From contig NC_066579.1 of NCBI RefSeq assembly GCF_024323335.1, forward strand, positions 237,445,475-237,509,474: 64,000 nucleotides of DNA, read 5' to 3'. The DNA is from Lathyrus oleraceus. Lineage: Eukaryota; Streptophyta; Magnoliopsida; Fabales; Fabaceae. The position numbers were made by a program, and so were the translations under genes. Below the pieces are notes generated by a model, which saw only the letters and a list, made by a program, of their open reading frames with translations, did not search any database and had not been told where the DNA came from. Position 1 is the stretch's first letter, and each line of letters begins with the position of its first letter. Below are positions 33,347 to 46,095 of the stretch, piece by piece.

Positions 33347-34635
33347 TACTATCATCAAGTTCTATTCTATTTGAAGGATCTGCTGAGGGTTTATGTGCTA
33401 GGATAAGATAGTGCTTGGGATAACTATTATTGTAGGTAAACTCAATCAATCGCAAGTAGTTATCCCAAGCGCTATCATGTCCTAGCACACAAGCCCTCAG
33501 CAGATCCTCCAAAGACTGGGTAGTCCTTTCTATTTGACCACCCGTCTGTGGATGATAAGTAGAACTCAATCTTAACTTTATACTCAAATCCTTCTAAAAA
33601 CTCTCCCAGAACTTTAATTTAAACCTTAAATTTCTATCTGACATAATATTCAAAGGTATACCATGCAGTCTCACACTCTCTCCAATATACAACTCGGTTG
33701 ACCTCTACAAGGAATGACTAATTTTCATCGATAGGAAATGAGTCGATTTAGTAAATCTATCCACTATCATCCAAATCGAATCATTACCCTTGGCGGTCTT
33801 TGGAAAACTTAACATAAAATCCATATAAATGTTGTCTCATCTCCATTCTGGAATACTCAACGGTTGCAGCAGACCCAATGACTTCTGATGTTCAATCTTT
33901 GACTTATGGCAAGTCAAACCAGCATAATCAACTTGGCAACTTCTTTCTTCATATTGGGCCACCAAGACAACTTCTTCAAGTCTTGATACATCTTTGTGGC
34001 ACAAGGATGAATACTCAGACCACTTAGATGTCCTTCCTGAAGAATACTCTTCTAAAGTTCTGGCACACTTGGAACACAAACTCTATCTCTGAATCTCATC
34101 ACATCATTCTCATCAGTCCTGAGCTCCCTACCTTCTCCTTGATTGATCAACACCCAACAGTCCATCAATCATAAGTCAATATTCTGTTTTTTCGCATACC
34201 TAACTTCACATTGACATGAGTTTTTTCGCATACTAAACTCATATATCATAAGTGTTCCAGCAAATCCAATTCTCGAACTATAAGCATTGGCATATGCAAG
34301 GATTTCCTGCTCAACACATTAGCTACCACATTCGTTTGACGTAGATGGTAATTTAGACCAAAACTATAATATTCCAGGAACTCGGGCCATCTTCTCTACC
34401 TCACATTCAATTCTTTCTGATCAAACTAATATCATAAACTCTTGTGATCACTGGACACCTCAAATCTGTAGCCGAAACATGTAGTGCCTCCAAATCATCA
34501 ACACGAATACTACTGCTACTAATTCGAGATCATATGTGGAATAATTCTTCTCATGAACTTTAAATTGTCTAGAAGTGTAACCTACCACATGACCATATCA
34601 ACACATCTCCCAGACTCATCCTCTAAGCATCACAA
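33347..34635 (-). pseudogene. Tekay-like chromovirus pol remnant (RNase H to integrase)
   Basis: In element order: RNase H (VGYTSRQFK, HEKNYSTYDLELVAVV) near 34600-34440, zinc-finger and integrase remains, then STYHPQTGGQIERTTQSLEDLLRAC near 33580 and LIEFTYNNSY before the Athila LTR. Many stops and frameshifts. The RNase H DHKSL region is damaged. The other half of the integrase survives at 49808-50440. The part 33159-34384 is missing from the right arm. Confidence 0.75.
33376..33507. repeat. short hairpin inside integrase remnant
   Basis: About 50-bp arms (33376-33425 and 33458-33507) with few mismatches. GGATCTGCTGAGGG faces CCCTCAGCAGATCC, with a 32-bp loop. One arm is integrase sequence and the other its inverted copy. 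Confidence 0.85.
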
Positions 34636-37341
34636 TGTCATACCCCAAAATTTGTCCTCCCCTTTTCATCCTTTCACTCAATCCTTGAATTAAGATTCAT
34701 TTGCTCCCATTCATGCTACATATGCATCATTCATTCATGTTAATACAAGCATCATAGATTCAACATTGATGGTTGATTCAAACTAGGGTTTTGTTTGAGG
34801 ATTAGAGAATTTCTCATCATGTGGAATGCAAACCCTAATTCCATGCCTTCTTAGGAATTTGATTCATGAAGTTCACATCATGACATTAATTTATGAATTT
34901 TAAATCCTAATTCTTGAGCTTGCTATTCATTTACCTCATGAGCTTTCATCTATGCATCTGAAACCCTAATTCATTGGGAAGAGGCTCTTGACCATCATGT
35001 CCACTTGCTTGGGATTTCATCTGGTAAGGTTTTATTAAGACAATCATCTATATAGTTCTTTCAAGATTCATAGGTCTTTGATTCATGTTGCATTGATGCA
35101 TTGGTCCTTTGCTTCTTAATTTGTCATTTAGTCCATAAGACATTACAGACCATTCATTCTTGATTCATTTATGTGCATTGGTCCTTTTGATCAATTGAAT
35201 TCATTTGGCTTGTGATGTTTTAAACAAGGCATGGAAGACATGTTTAATGTCAAGCCATATTTAAGCTCCTTTCTTACGCTACAAATCTTTTACGCAAGTC
35301 CATTTTATACAAGAAACCCCTAGTCTAAAACCCACAGTTGACTTTGGTCAACTATTGACTTTTTGGTCAACAAGTTGACCAAAGTCAACCATATTATTTA
35401 AGGTATCTTCAAGCCCATGCCCATTGATCCATATCTTGATATCCTTAATCATTCCCTATGCCATTTTTTCAATTTCGTTTCATTTTTTTTAACAAGCCAA
35501 TTCATGTCATTGTTGTTACTAACCTTTTAATCCAAATAAACCATTCATTCAACCATTCAAACTATTCAAACTATTATTCATTTCACATTCCACTCAAACG
35601 TTTCGATTCATAAACAAGTTTTATAAACCATTCAAAATCATTCCATTTATAATTTGTCATAGCATTCAATATACACATTAAATTTTTCCCCTCATAATCC
35701 TATTCAATGCAATTAACTTCTCCATAATTCATATTCAATTACACTTTCCATAATGAACACTTTCACATGCTATTCAATACAATTCATTGACTTTCCATAC
35801 AAAATCCATTTTTATTACAACTTCCGATTCATTTTCATTATTATACTCAACCATTACAAATTAAGCCATGTTTATATTTCGACATCGTGATTCAATCAAA
35901 ATTCAAGTTACAAACCAACTTTCAATCCAAAAATACAAAAGTCTTAAAATTACAAATTAATTCGAATCACAAGCTACATATTTCAACCATTCAAATTCTT
36001 CTTTCCAATGAATCGGCTCGATTAAGTGGAGCATATTGCAATTATCTGCAACTTAGAAATCAAATCAATGAATTAACATTCAAAGGTTATGAAGCATTCA
36101 ATAGCATATTCCATAATACACATTCATACGCAAGGCCTACGTCTTCTAACGGTTCAAGCAGCGCGAATAATATATAAAAAAAATCTCAGAATTTGTGTTA
36201 AGTCCTGCATTTATCATGACAGTGAAAAGCTCAATACACCCAACCTGCAAAACAATTCCATATGCATTTCATGACAGAAAATACCCTGCAGATCTAATGA
36301 CAGAAATTATAACAGGAAATCCCCAAATCAATTGAACCTATCAACATGCTGCAAAACTGCAAACCGAAATCCAGATTTTCAATTGACTGAAACAGGTTAT
36401 GCCTAACAGATATCCATTTCAAAATCATTACTTTTCTTCAATAACATAAATCCCGTTGATTCTAACAACAGGATTAACTATTGTGGAAACAAATTGACAG
36501 AAATTCAAAGCAAATGAATTGATTGCTAACAAAATTTGACAAAAAAATTGGAAGCAATACAACTTGCAGAATTTTGTTTAATAGAACACATATATGAAGT
36601 TCCATGGTAGCTAACCTAACACAACACACATAGAATCAGAAGCTCTCAAATGATTTTGCAATTTCTAACTAACTAAAGCTAACTGAAATAAATTTACAAC
36701 AAACCTTTGAATTTGAGTGTAATTACATGTGAATTTCATAACCTAATTCAAGTTCCATAAATCATAAGCTTCGTTCATTTTCATGACTCAGACACCAAAA
36801 TCTCAAATCAAAAATTCACAGAGCCAAATCAACATCTTCACTCTTAATCTCTTCGCAACTCTTAAAAACTCATTCCTATCTCGATTCAACAACACCACGG
36901 TAGCAGAATTTTGAGAAGAGGAAAAAGGAATTGAATCAAGGAGAGTGAAGATTCAATAATTGGTGCGTTAAAAATCCGTCGCGGTTAGTTCCCTCATCTC
37001 AATTCCATTTTCATTTCTTTTCAACATCGTGAGCGCACAGAGATGAGTGAAATTTGGGGATGTTGATTGCGAGATTGACACGATTTGAAACCGTTGTTCT
37101 TCATCTGGTTTGCATGTTGAGTTCATACTTGAAGAAGAAAACATGAAGCAAGGAGGATGAGTGTGGAGGTCGGCTTCGGAGGTTGAAGATGTGGAGCGTT
37201 CATTCTTCATGGATGTCCTTTATTTCGTTGCGGTGGGAGTTGAAAAAATACGTTGAAGTTGTGGCTGGTGAACTTCGTAGATGACCGCGTTTGGACGTGT
37301 CTCTTGGAATTGGTTGTTGCCATATTCAATTATGACCTAGT
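34636..37341 (+). repeat. gypsy-type LTR, left-arm copy
   Basis: Starts TGTCATACCCCAAAATTTG, a common start of legume Ogre-like LTRs. It is inserted in chromovirus RNase H and cut at 37341 by a sirevirus LTR. It contains a small GGTCAAC/GTTGACC palindrome cluster near 35340-35385. Short open frames (35887-36177, 36968-37210) show no known family. There is no internal region, so it is a truncated or solo LTR. Confidence 0.75.
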
Positions 37342-38181
37342 TGTTATACGATAGTATCGATCTAGAAGATGGTTGAATATATCGGTATTTAAAATTTAAC
37401 ACTTTTTAAAATTGTTTTTAAAGGTTGCGAAAGCTCTCTAGACCTCAATCGTCTAAACGATCTGTTAATGGAAAGATCAGATATGCGTGAATCCAAATAG
37501 AATGAATAAGATAAAGATAATCAACAACTATCTTAATCAATTGATTAATTACACCAATCCTCGATATAATTATCGCTAATGATAAGTTAATACAATAAGA
37601 GAACAAGTAAAATACTGATACACTTGTGTGAAGTTAATTTTATCAAACACTTGGTGTGCACTCCACACCAAGTCTCAATTTTACTAAAATTAACAATGTA
37701 GAATTTTCCTTAGTTTCAATCAAAGTGATTGTACCAATTTATTGAACAACTTTAATGCACAACAATTAAGCGAGATTACACAAATTTCTACTAGAACAAG
37801 GATTCTCAATCCACGTTCTTCAAAACTCTAGCTCGTCTGATTTCGATCGCAAGATGCTTGAACCCAAACCTTTCTTCACAATCCTCCGGTTACCGTTACT
37901 TGTTTGAACGAACCCACTGTTCTTCAAACCTTTCACTTTGATGAATCTATGAAGCAAAGATTTATGCAAAATCCAACGGTTTTATTCAAGAAAAACCCAC
38001 TCAAAGCCTCTACCCAAACTAAGATTACACAATCCTATTTGGACGTTATCACCACAGCAATGCACTATGATCAACAAAAATTGTTATGTGTAGTTGTTGA
38101 AAAATGAAATGAAGAATGAAGATGAAAAGGAACTTTAGTGTATATCTTTCACTTTTCTTGTTTTTAGTTGAAGAAGAGACT

Positions 38182-38316
<135 letters not shown>

Positions 38317-38463
38317 CATGGACCAAGTAACAGACACAACAGAATATTTTTGCAAAAATACACAACAGAAAGTTGAGTACCAACAGCGACCATTCGACCT
38401 GTCCACACAGGTCACACGACCTGTTCAGACTTGCAGGAAAGTTACTCAAGTGAAGCATGTGAT

Positions 38464-38721
38464 GAGTCGACTCAAAGAGAGGATGGGTCGACTCAAACAT
38501 GTTTTTTTAGAGTTGAGTCGACCTATGACTCGACCTATTCAGACCCGTGGCAACATGGTTCAAATGAAACCGGTAATGAGTCGATGCAACAGGTGGATGA
38601 GTCGACTCATTTAGTTTTCCCAAGATTGAGTCTACCTATGAATCGACCTTATCATTCCCGAGAGTTACACAGAATGGAATATGCATGAATGAGTCGACCG
38701 CTCCATGGCATGAGTCGACTC
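38464..38721. promoter_or_regulatory. GAGTCGACTC palindrome cluster in sirevirus LTR U3
   Basis: Exact 10-bp palindromes at 38464-38473, 38599-38608 and 38712-38721, with at least five near-copies between (GGGTCGACTC, GAGTCGACC, GACTCGACC, GAGTCGATG). Sireviruses are known to carry repeated palindromes in U3. This sequence seems specific to this family. Confidence 0.7.
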
Positions 38722-38994
38722 AAAGTTCTTAAACTATCAAAAGTTGGTTTTTCAGACGTATTTTGGTCAATTCAAACCATTCTCTTATGAACCTAAGGTA
38801 CCAACGATAATCAAGTGCATTATTCACATCTATGAGATGCTCCTATATGCATGGACACATTTAAACTTATACTTTGAGCATGTTGGAGGATGAATACATT
38901 CTATGATATGATGACACCATCCAAAATACACATTATAAGCAACTAAAGAGGTTTGACATCATTAAAACAAGGACTAAGAATCTTTATCCTCACA

Positions 38995-39150
38995 TACTCC
39001 CCCTTTTTTATGATGGCAAACCGTGGCACAATCGCCTACTTTGATAAACATCCTCCCCCTGATTTTATGCATTCCTTTAAAAAATATGTTATCATGAATC
39101 TGCTATTATAATAAAGTTGTGTGTGTTTCCATTACTTCTCCCCCTTTGAC
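38995..39150 (-). other. polypurine tracts of second sirevirus
   Basis: TACTCCCCCTTTTTTATG abuts the LTR, with further copies CCTCCCCCTG near 39052 and CTCCCCCTTTGACAAC near 39139, matching the arrangement at 2058-2240. From 39151 to 39417 I see nothing else. Confidence 0.8.
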
Positions 39151-39417
39151 AACATTAAAAAGAGACAAGGATATGGTCAACATGAAACAAATGTATTCAT
39201 AAGCACATAGCCAACTACTTTGCAACAGATTAACATTAACAACCATTCACATAAAATGAAGTCGGTGTAAGAATTATAGGCATAAATAAGGCACGGAGCA
39301 AAAGAAAATAAGTAAATAACATTGCCACATTTGTTTAACTTAAACTTTAAGACAAATAAGTAAATACAATAACACGCAAGCATGAAGAAATGGAAATGCA
39401 CTGAATGAATCAATCAT

Positions 39418-39992
39418 CTAAGGTCGTCTCTCCCGTGACGGGTCATTTCTGCCTCTATAACTAGAAGGTTGACACGGAGATCCATCTTGTTCATAGAGTT
39501 TAGTGAATTCAATGTCATTCCGATTAAGCGTATTGAAGGATCCGAAGAGAGAGCGATGAGTGGTATCAATATGTTGCATGATTGTGGAGGCAAATGAATT
39601 AAAGTTGTCACTGTGGGTTTGGATCTGATTCCTTAATTCCGAGTACCGTTCTTCTTGGAGAGTTGCAAAAGAGGCAAAGTTGTCACTTTGAATCTGAAGT
39701 TGATCCTACAAGGCCGTAAATCTCTCCTCTTGAAGTGTAGAAAAAATTTGATGATGTATTTGCATGTTTCTCAACATTTCCATTACTTCAGAATTATCAG
39801 ATTGAGAAGAAGGTGGAGGCATATAGGATGATCGTTGGCTGGTCCAGCCGGTGTGTTGCCACTCTCCCTGGCCTTGGTTGTCAGATGGATTTTGTCCAGG
39901 AGTAGCACCTAGCCAATCACCATGGTCAGTGACTTGTTGATTATCCTCCACAGGGTGAGTATTGTCATCATTATTATCTTCCTCATCTTCAC

Positions 39993-40029
<37 letters not shown>

Positions 40030-40855
40030 TTCCAAATGCTGAATATTAGAACTTGAAGCTTGAGTACGAATCTTGTATATTCGCGTTGTAGGATCTCAAG
40101 TGTAGCGCATCAAACTTAATGATTTTTGATAGAATTCTTGATTTGCATTCATGGAGTTATATTGAATTCCTGGAACTGAAACTTCAGCCCAATTTAGGAT
40201 ACTTTGAATAAATGAAGGATGGCAGAGAGCGGTGCCTCGACCTGACTCCTTTAGGGTAAAGATCCTGTTGCAATGTAGTGTGGCCAATTAACTTTCAGCT
40301 TGTGTTTCAACACATAAACCAAGTGTACTTCGGGCTTGTCCACTCTGGAGTAACCTCCTTGTTTAGGACGGATAATAAGTGTCACAACCCAGTGTAAGAT
40401 CCTACTAACAGGCTTTAAAAGTCCAGTAGTCACATTGGTAGGGAACAGATTACTCTCAAAAACATTTGCAGAAAACGGTCTCTTCAGCATTAAGTTTAAG
40501 GAATTCCTGAAATCATAGTTTGGAGCCAACACAGTGCGGTAATCTTAAGATCATTAGGAGACGACAATGGAGAAATTTCAAACAAAGATTTCCAAACATC
40601 ATCATTAATTTCAATAACCTTATTACCGATATTGCATGTAAACTCATAACCCTCGAATTTTCCAACAATGCCAGTATAAAACAGTTTAAGTAAATCTTCA
40701 TTATACTTAGTAGTACATTCTAATAATAAGTCAATTCTTTGAGCATTTAATCGCTCAATAACTTCTGGAATGCGCATACGTCCAGCCACTAATGGTGAAT
40801 ATACATACTGCTTTACAACGATTATCTTTTTGAACTTCTTTTCAAAGGATTCAAC
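39418..40855 (-). pseudogene. diverged copy of the sirevirus extra ORF
   Basis: Homologous segments in order: LLECTTKYNEDLLKLFY, LMLKRPFSANVFESN, IRPKQGGYSRVDKPEV, KVNWPHYIATG, ESGRGTALCHPSFIQ, then a run of 12 or more Asp encoded by a GAT tract (about 39986-40028), QGEWQHTGW, and a tail with LQEERF/LQEERY repeats. Frameshifts near 40500 and 40270 and stops near 40105 and 39715 break it. Similarity to 2558-3958 is about 45% by eye, with the same domain order. The N-terminus is cut at the inverted-repeat junction. Confidence 0.72.
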
Positions 40856-40865
40856 AACGATTATC

Positions 40866-41323
40866 TTTGAGTGGGTTTTTCTTGAATAAAACCGTTGGAT
40901 TTTGCATAAATCTTTGCTTCATAGATTCATCAAAGTGAAAGGTTTGAAGAACAGTGGGTTCGTTCAAACAAGTAACGGTAACCGGAGGATTATGAAGAAA
41001 GGTTTGGGTTCAAGCATCTTGCGATCGAAATCAGACGAGCTAGAGTTTTGAAGAACGTGGATTGAGAATCCTTGTTCTAGTAGAAATTTGCTAAGATATA
41101 TCGAGGATTGGTGTAATTAATCAATTGATTAAGATAGTTGTTGATTATCTTTATCTTATTCATTCTATTTGGATTCACGCATATCTGATCTTTCCATTAA
41201 CATATCGTTTAGACGATTGAGGTCTAGAGAGCTTTCGCAACCTTTAAAAACAATTTTAAAAAGTGTTAAATTTTAAATACCGATATATTCAACCATCTTC
41301 TAGATCGGTACTATCGTATAACA
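40866..41323 (+). repeat. sirevirus LTR fragment, right arm
   Basis: Inverted partial copy of 37342-38005 ending ATAACA at 41323, beside the same flank as the left copy. Confidence 0.85.
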
Positions 41324-44030
41324 ACTAGGTCATAATTGAATATGGAAACAACCAATTCCAAGAGACACGTCCAAACGCGGTCATCTACGAAGTTCACCAG
41401 CCACAACTTCAACGTATTTTTTCAACTCCCACCGCAACGAAATAAAGGACATCCATGAAGAATGAACGCTCCACATCTTCAACCTCCGAAGCCGACCTCC
41501 ACACTCATCCTCCTTGCTTCATGTTTTCTTCTTCAAGTATGAACTCAACATGCAAACCAGATGAAGAACAACGGTTTCAAATCGTGTCAATCTCGCAATC
41601 AACATCCCCAAATTTCACTCATCTCTGTGCGCTCACGATGTTGAAAAGAAATGAAAACGGAATTGAGATAAGGGAACTAACCGCATTGGATTTTTAACGC
41701 ACCAATTATTGAATCTTCACTCTCCTTGATTCAATTCCTTTTTCCTCTTCTCAAAATTCTGCTACCGTGGTGTTGTTGAATCGAGATAGGAATGAGTTTT
41801 TAAGAGTTGCGAAGAGATTAAGAGTGAAGATGTTGATTTGGCTCTGTGAATTTTTGATTTGAGATTTTGGTGTCTAAGTCATGAAAAATGAACGAAGCTT
41901 GTGATATATGGAACTTGAATTAGGTTATGAAATTCACATGTAATTACACTCAAATTCAAAGGTTTGTTGTAAATTTATTTCAGTTAGCTTTAGTTAGTTA
42001 GAAATTGAAAAATCATTTGAGAGCTTCTGATTCTATGTGTGTTGTGTTAGGTTAGCTACCGTGGAACTTCATATATGTGTTCTATTAAACCAAATTCTGC
42101 AAGTTGTATTGCTTCCAATTTTTTTGTCAAATTTTGTTAGCAATCAATTCATTTGCTTTGAATTTCTGTCAATTTGTTTCCACAATAGTTAATCCTGTTG
42201 TTAGAATCAACGGGATTTATGTTATTGAAGAAAAGTAATGATTTTGAAATGGATATCTGTTAGGCATAACCTGTTTCAGTCAATTGAAAATCTGGATTTC
42301 GGTTTGGAGTTTTGCAGCATGTTGATAGGTTCAATTGATTTGGGGATTTCCTGTTATAATTTCTGTCATTAGATCTGCAGGGTATTTTCTGTCATGAAAT
42401 GCATATGGAATTGTTTTGCAGGTTGGGTGTATTGAGCTTTTCACTGTCATGATAAATGCAGGACTTAACACAAATTCTGAGATTTTTTTTATATATTATT
42501 CGCGCTGCTTGAACCGTTAGAAGACGTAGGCCTTGCGTATGAATGTGTATTATGGAATATGCTATTGAATGCTTCATAACCTTTGAATGTTAATTCATTG
42601 ATTTGATTTCTAAGTTGTAGATAATTGCAATATGCTCCACTTAATCGAGCCGATTCATTGGAAAGAAGAATTTGAATGGTTGAAATATGTAGCTTGTGAT
42701 TCGAATTAATTTGTAATTTTAAGACTTTTGTATTTTTGGATTGAAAGTTGGTTTGTAACTTGAATTTTGATTGAATCACGATGTCGAAATATAAACATGG
42801 CTTAATTTGTAATGGTTGAGTATAATAATGAAAATGAATCGGAAGTTGTAATAAAAATGGATTTTGTATGGAAAGTCAATGAATTGTATTGAATAGCATG
42901 TGAAAGTGTTCATTATGGAAAGTGTAATTGAATATGAATTATGGATAAGTTAATTGCATTGAATAGGATTATGAGGGGAAAAATTTAATGTGTATATTGA
43001 ATGCTATGACAAATTATAAATGGAATGATTTTGAATGGTTTATAAAACTTGTTTATGAATCGAAACGTTTGAATGGAATGTGAAATGAATAATAGTTTGA
43101 ATAGTTTGAATGGTTGAATGAATGGTTTATTTGGATTAAAAGGTTAGTAACAATAATGACATGAATTGGCTTGTTAAAAAAAATGAAACGAAATTGAAAA
43201 AATGGCATAGGGAATGATTAAGGATATCAAGATATGGATCAATGGGCATGGGCTTGAAGATACCTTAAATAATATGGTTGACTTTGGTCAACTTGTTGAC
43301 CAAAAAGTCAATAGTTGACCAAAGTCAACTGTGGGTTTTAGACTAGGGGTTTCTTGTATAAAATGGACTTGCGTAAAAGATTTGTAGTGTAAGAAAGGAG
43401 CTTAAATATGGCTTGACATTAAACATGTCTTTCATGCCTTGTTTAAAACATCCCAAGCCAAATGAATTCAATTGATCAAAAGGACCAATGCACATAAATG
43501 AATCAAGAATGAATGGTCTGTAATGTCTTATGGACTAAATGACAAATTAAGAAGCAAAGGACCAATGCATCAATGCAACATGAATCAAAGACCTATGAAT
43601 CTTGAAAGAACTATATAGATGATTGTCTTAATAAAACCTTACCAGATGAAATCCCAAGCAAGTGGACATGATGGTCAAGAGCCTCTTCCCAATGAATTAG
43701 GGTTTCAGATGCATAGATGAAAGCTCATGAGGTAAATGAATAACAAGCTCAAGAATTAGGATTTAAAATTCATAAATGAATGTCATGATGTGAACTTCAT
43801 GAATCAAATTCCTAAGAAGGCATGGAATTAGGGTTTGCATTCCACATGATGAGAAATTCTCTAATCCTCAAACAAAACCCTAGTTTGAATCAACCATCAA
43901 CGTTGAATCTATGATGCTTGTATTAACATGAATGAATGATGCATATGTGGCATGAATGGGAGCAAATGAATCTTAATTCAAGGATTGAGTGAAAGGATGA
44001 AAAGGGGAGGACAAATTTTGGGGTATGACA
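41324..44030 (-). repeat. gypsy-type LTR, right-arm copy
   Basis: Reverse complement of 34636-37341, nearly identical. Confidence 0.8.
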
Positions 44031-44285
44031 TTGTGATGCTTAGAGGATGAGTCTGGAAGATGTGTTGATATGGTCATGTGGTAGGTTACACTTCTAGACA
44101 ATTTAAAGTTCATGAGAAGAATTATTCCACATATGATCTCGAATTAGTAGCAGTAGTATTCGTGTTGATGATTTGGAGGCACTACATGTTTCGGCTACAG
44201 ATTTGAGGTGTCCAGTGATCACAAGAGTTTGAGATATTAGTTTGATCAGAAAGAATTGAATGTGAGGTAGAGAAGATGGCCCGAT
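44031..44285 (+). pseudogene. chromovirus RNase H fragment
   Basis: GYTSRQFKVHEKNYSTYD and VVFVLMIWRHYM are recognisable, followed by in-frame TGA codons. It is joined at 44285 directly to the Athila-like LTR by a deletion that removed the integrase N-terminal half. Confidence 0.75.
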
Positions 44286-44952
44286 AGGGTATTAAAAGTT
44301 GCGTCGTATGATGTAGGGTTTAACGCGCGCAATGGTCACTTTTCTGGGCCTTTTTCTGTAGGGTATATGTTGGTTTGACTTTGTATGAATTGTTTGAATT
44401 ATAATCTTATTCAATTGTTTCTTAATTATAATGATTTTTATTTGAAATACTCTATTAATCTTATATTAGACACATAAGGATTACTAACCCTTAGCCTATG
44501 TGTTGGACCTAGGGAAATTGTTTTACTTACGCTGGTTGAATAGGGATAAGGGACCTCAAGTAATGGCTTAGGAATTGAAATTATGTACATTGCCCAACCT
44601 TTCTTATGCTGGCGGACTAGGGACAAAAAGCTTCGAGTAGTGGTTAGTGAGTTATTTCGTGAGGGATCGACTATAACGCTTTTATTAGTTCATCGTGAGA
44701 TTATGAGGATTAGACCATTCATACAAGGCATCATACATCAATAAGAGAGGATAACATGATTCTAATACACAACCCAATCGTCTTAATACTTCTGTTTTAA
44801 ACTCGTAATTTGTTTTCCATTCTACAACCGGAACCCCCAATTTACTGTTTTTCCTTTATATTACACAATTGTTGTCTTGTTTCAACACAATCCGCATAGA
44901 TTATATCTTTTATTACTGCGATACTATTGGTACACTTACCGAGAAGTTATCA
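44286..44952 (+). repeat. Athila-like 5' LTR (truncated at its start)
   Basis: Matches the 3' LTR from the GATGCAGGG region onward. It ends AGTTATCA at 44952. The small open frames across it lack family signatures. Confidence 0.8.
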
Positions 44953-44958
44953 AGTTTT

Positions 44959-44976
44959 TGGCACCTTTGTCGGGGA
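44959..44976 (+). promoter_or_regulatory. Athila-like primer-binding site
   Basis: TGGCACCTTTGTCGGGGA, tRNA-Asp-type, with one change from the left-arm copy (GCGCC to GCACC). Confidence 0.75.
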
Positions 44977-45113
44977 CTATTGATTGCAACATGGCAACGC
45001 TTTATGCAACGTATTTTATTTTTCTTAATTTTCATTGCATTTTGTTTATTTTCTTGTTTATCATAGTGCTACTAAGGTATTTTCTATTTGTGTATGGTAG
45101 TTCAGGATCATCA

Positions 45114-46095
45114 TTACTACCATTTGATCCAAAAATTGAAAGAAATGCACGTGCTCTAAGAAAAGTAGCAAGCGAGTCTTGATGAAGGGGACCAACCAGA
45201 AGTAGACGCACTAATACTTTCTTTGGATTCTGAAGAGGAAGATAGCATGGCAGCACGATCACCCCTCACTGTAGGGGATTACTGTAAATAAACTGATGAA
45301 AGACAGGTTTCTTGATGGTTTGTACCTGCAGACCCTGGTAACTTTGATATTAAGAATTTTATACTTTAAGGTCTAAGAGATAATCCATTTGAATGGAACG
45401 CTATTAGAGATCCATGGGCTCATCTTGCACGCTTCTTCAAAACTGATTCTATGTGCAAACCAGATGATGTCACAGACGACCAAGTAAACTTACGATTATT
45501 TGGTTTCTCACTCATTGGAAGCGTAAAATATTGGTTACTATGTCTTCAAAATGGAACAATTCAAACATGGAAAGAGCCAGAGGATAAGTTCTTGGAAACA
45601 TTTTTCATCACCAGCCAGGTTACTGAGAGGAGAGCTGAGATTGTCAATTTCGAGCAACAAGATACGGAGTCACTGTATGATTCTTGGGAGAGATTCAAGT
45701 TAATACTACATAGATGCCCCAATTATAATATGAGAAATATGAAGCAAATGAAGAAATTCATCAAAGGCCTCAAGAGTCAAACACATATATTGCTAGATGC
45801 TTCTGCGGGAGGAACGATTAGACAAATGACCAAACCACGGGTAAATGACCTTATTGAGAAGATGTGTATGAATGAGTACCGTTCTAAAAGTGAAAGGTCG
45901 GTTAAACTTGAAACTAGTGGCATGTCTAAAGGTATGTTACCTCTTGATACTCATACTGCATTATTAGCTCAAATTGAATTGTTAAATAAGCATCTAGTTG
46001 AAGGCTTCTTAAATAAAGCTAATGTGATCCAGGTACAATCACTTAAATGTGACTTTTGTGGAAGAGGACATGAAAATGGAAGGTCTTCTTTGTAA
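45114..46095 (+). pseudogene. gag: Athila-like gag
   Basis: N-terminal DPKIERNARALRKVA at about 45128, then stops at about 45180, 45290 and 45370. A clean frame of 214 codons from 45451 carries the retrotransposon gag core (GSVKYWLLCLQNGT, ESLYDSWERFKLIL, LLDASAGGTIRQM). It ends at the knuckle CDFCGRGHENG, where the next Cys is lost, followed by TAA. The core region is intact but the protein is broken in front. Confidence 0.82.

Larger units (their letters stand above)
31367..38005. repeat. giant inverted repeat, left arm (6.6 kb)
   Basis: Pairs with 40866-46072 in reverse complement. Coordinate sums are constant: 77439 for 31367-33158, 78666 for about 34385-37560, and 78871 at the inner end. 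Two indels explain the steps. Encoded segments differ at only a few residues between arms: 96 codons at 35887 are identical to those at 42489, and the gag fragment shows about six differences over 210 codons. Confidence 0.93.
40866..46072. repeat. giant inverted repeat, right arm (5.2 kb)
   Basis: Reverse complement of 31367-38005, lacking the equivalents of about 33159-34384 and about 205 bp of sirevirus LTR. The inner edge starts with TTTGAGTGGG, matching CCCACTCAAA at 37996-38005. Confidence 0.93.

Noticed and set aside
35887..36177. Conserved 96-codon ORF, identical at 42489-42779
   Set aside because: Identity is explained by the recent inverted duplication; it lies in an LTR and has no family signature.
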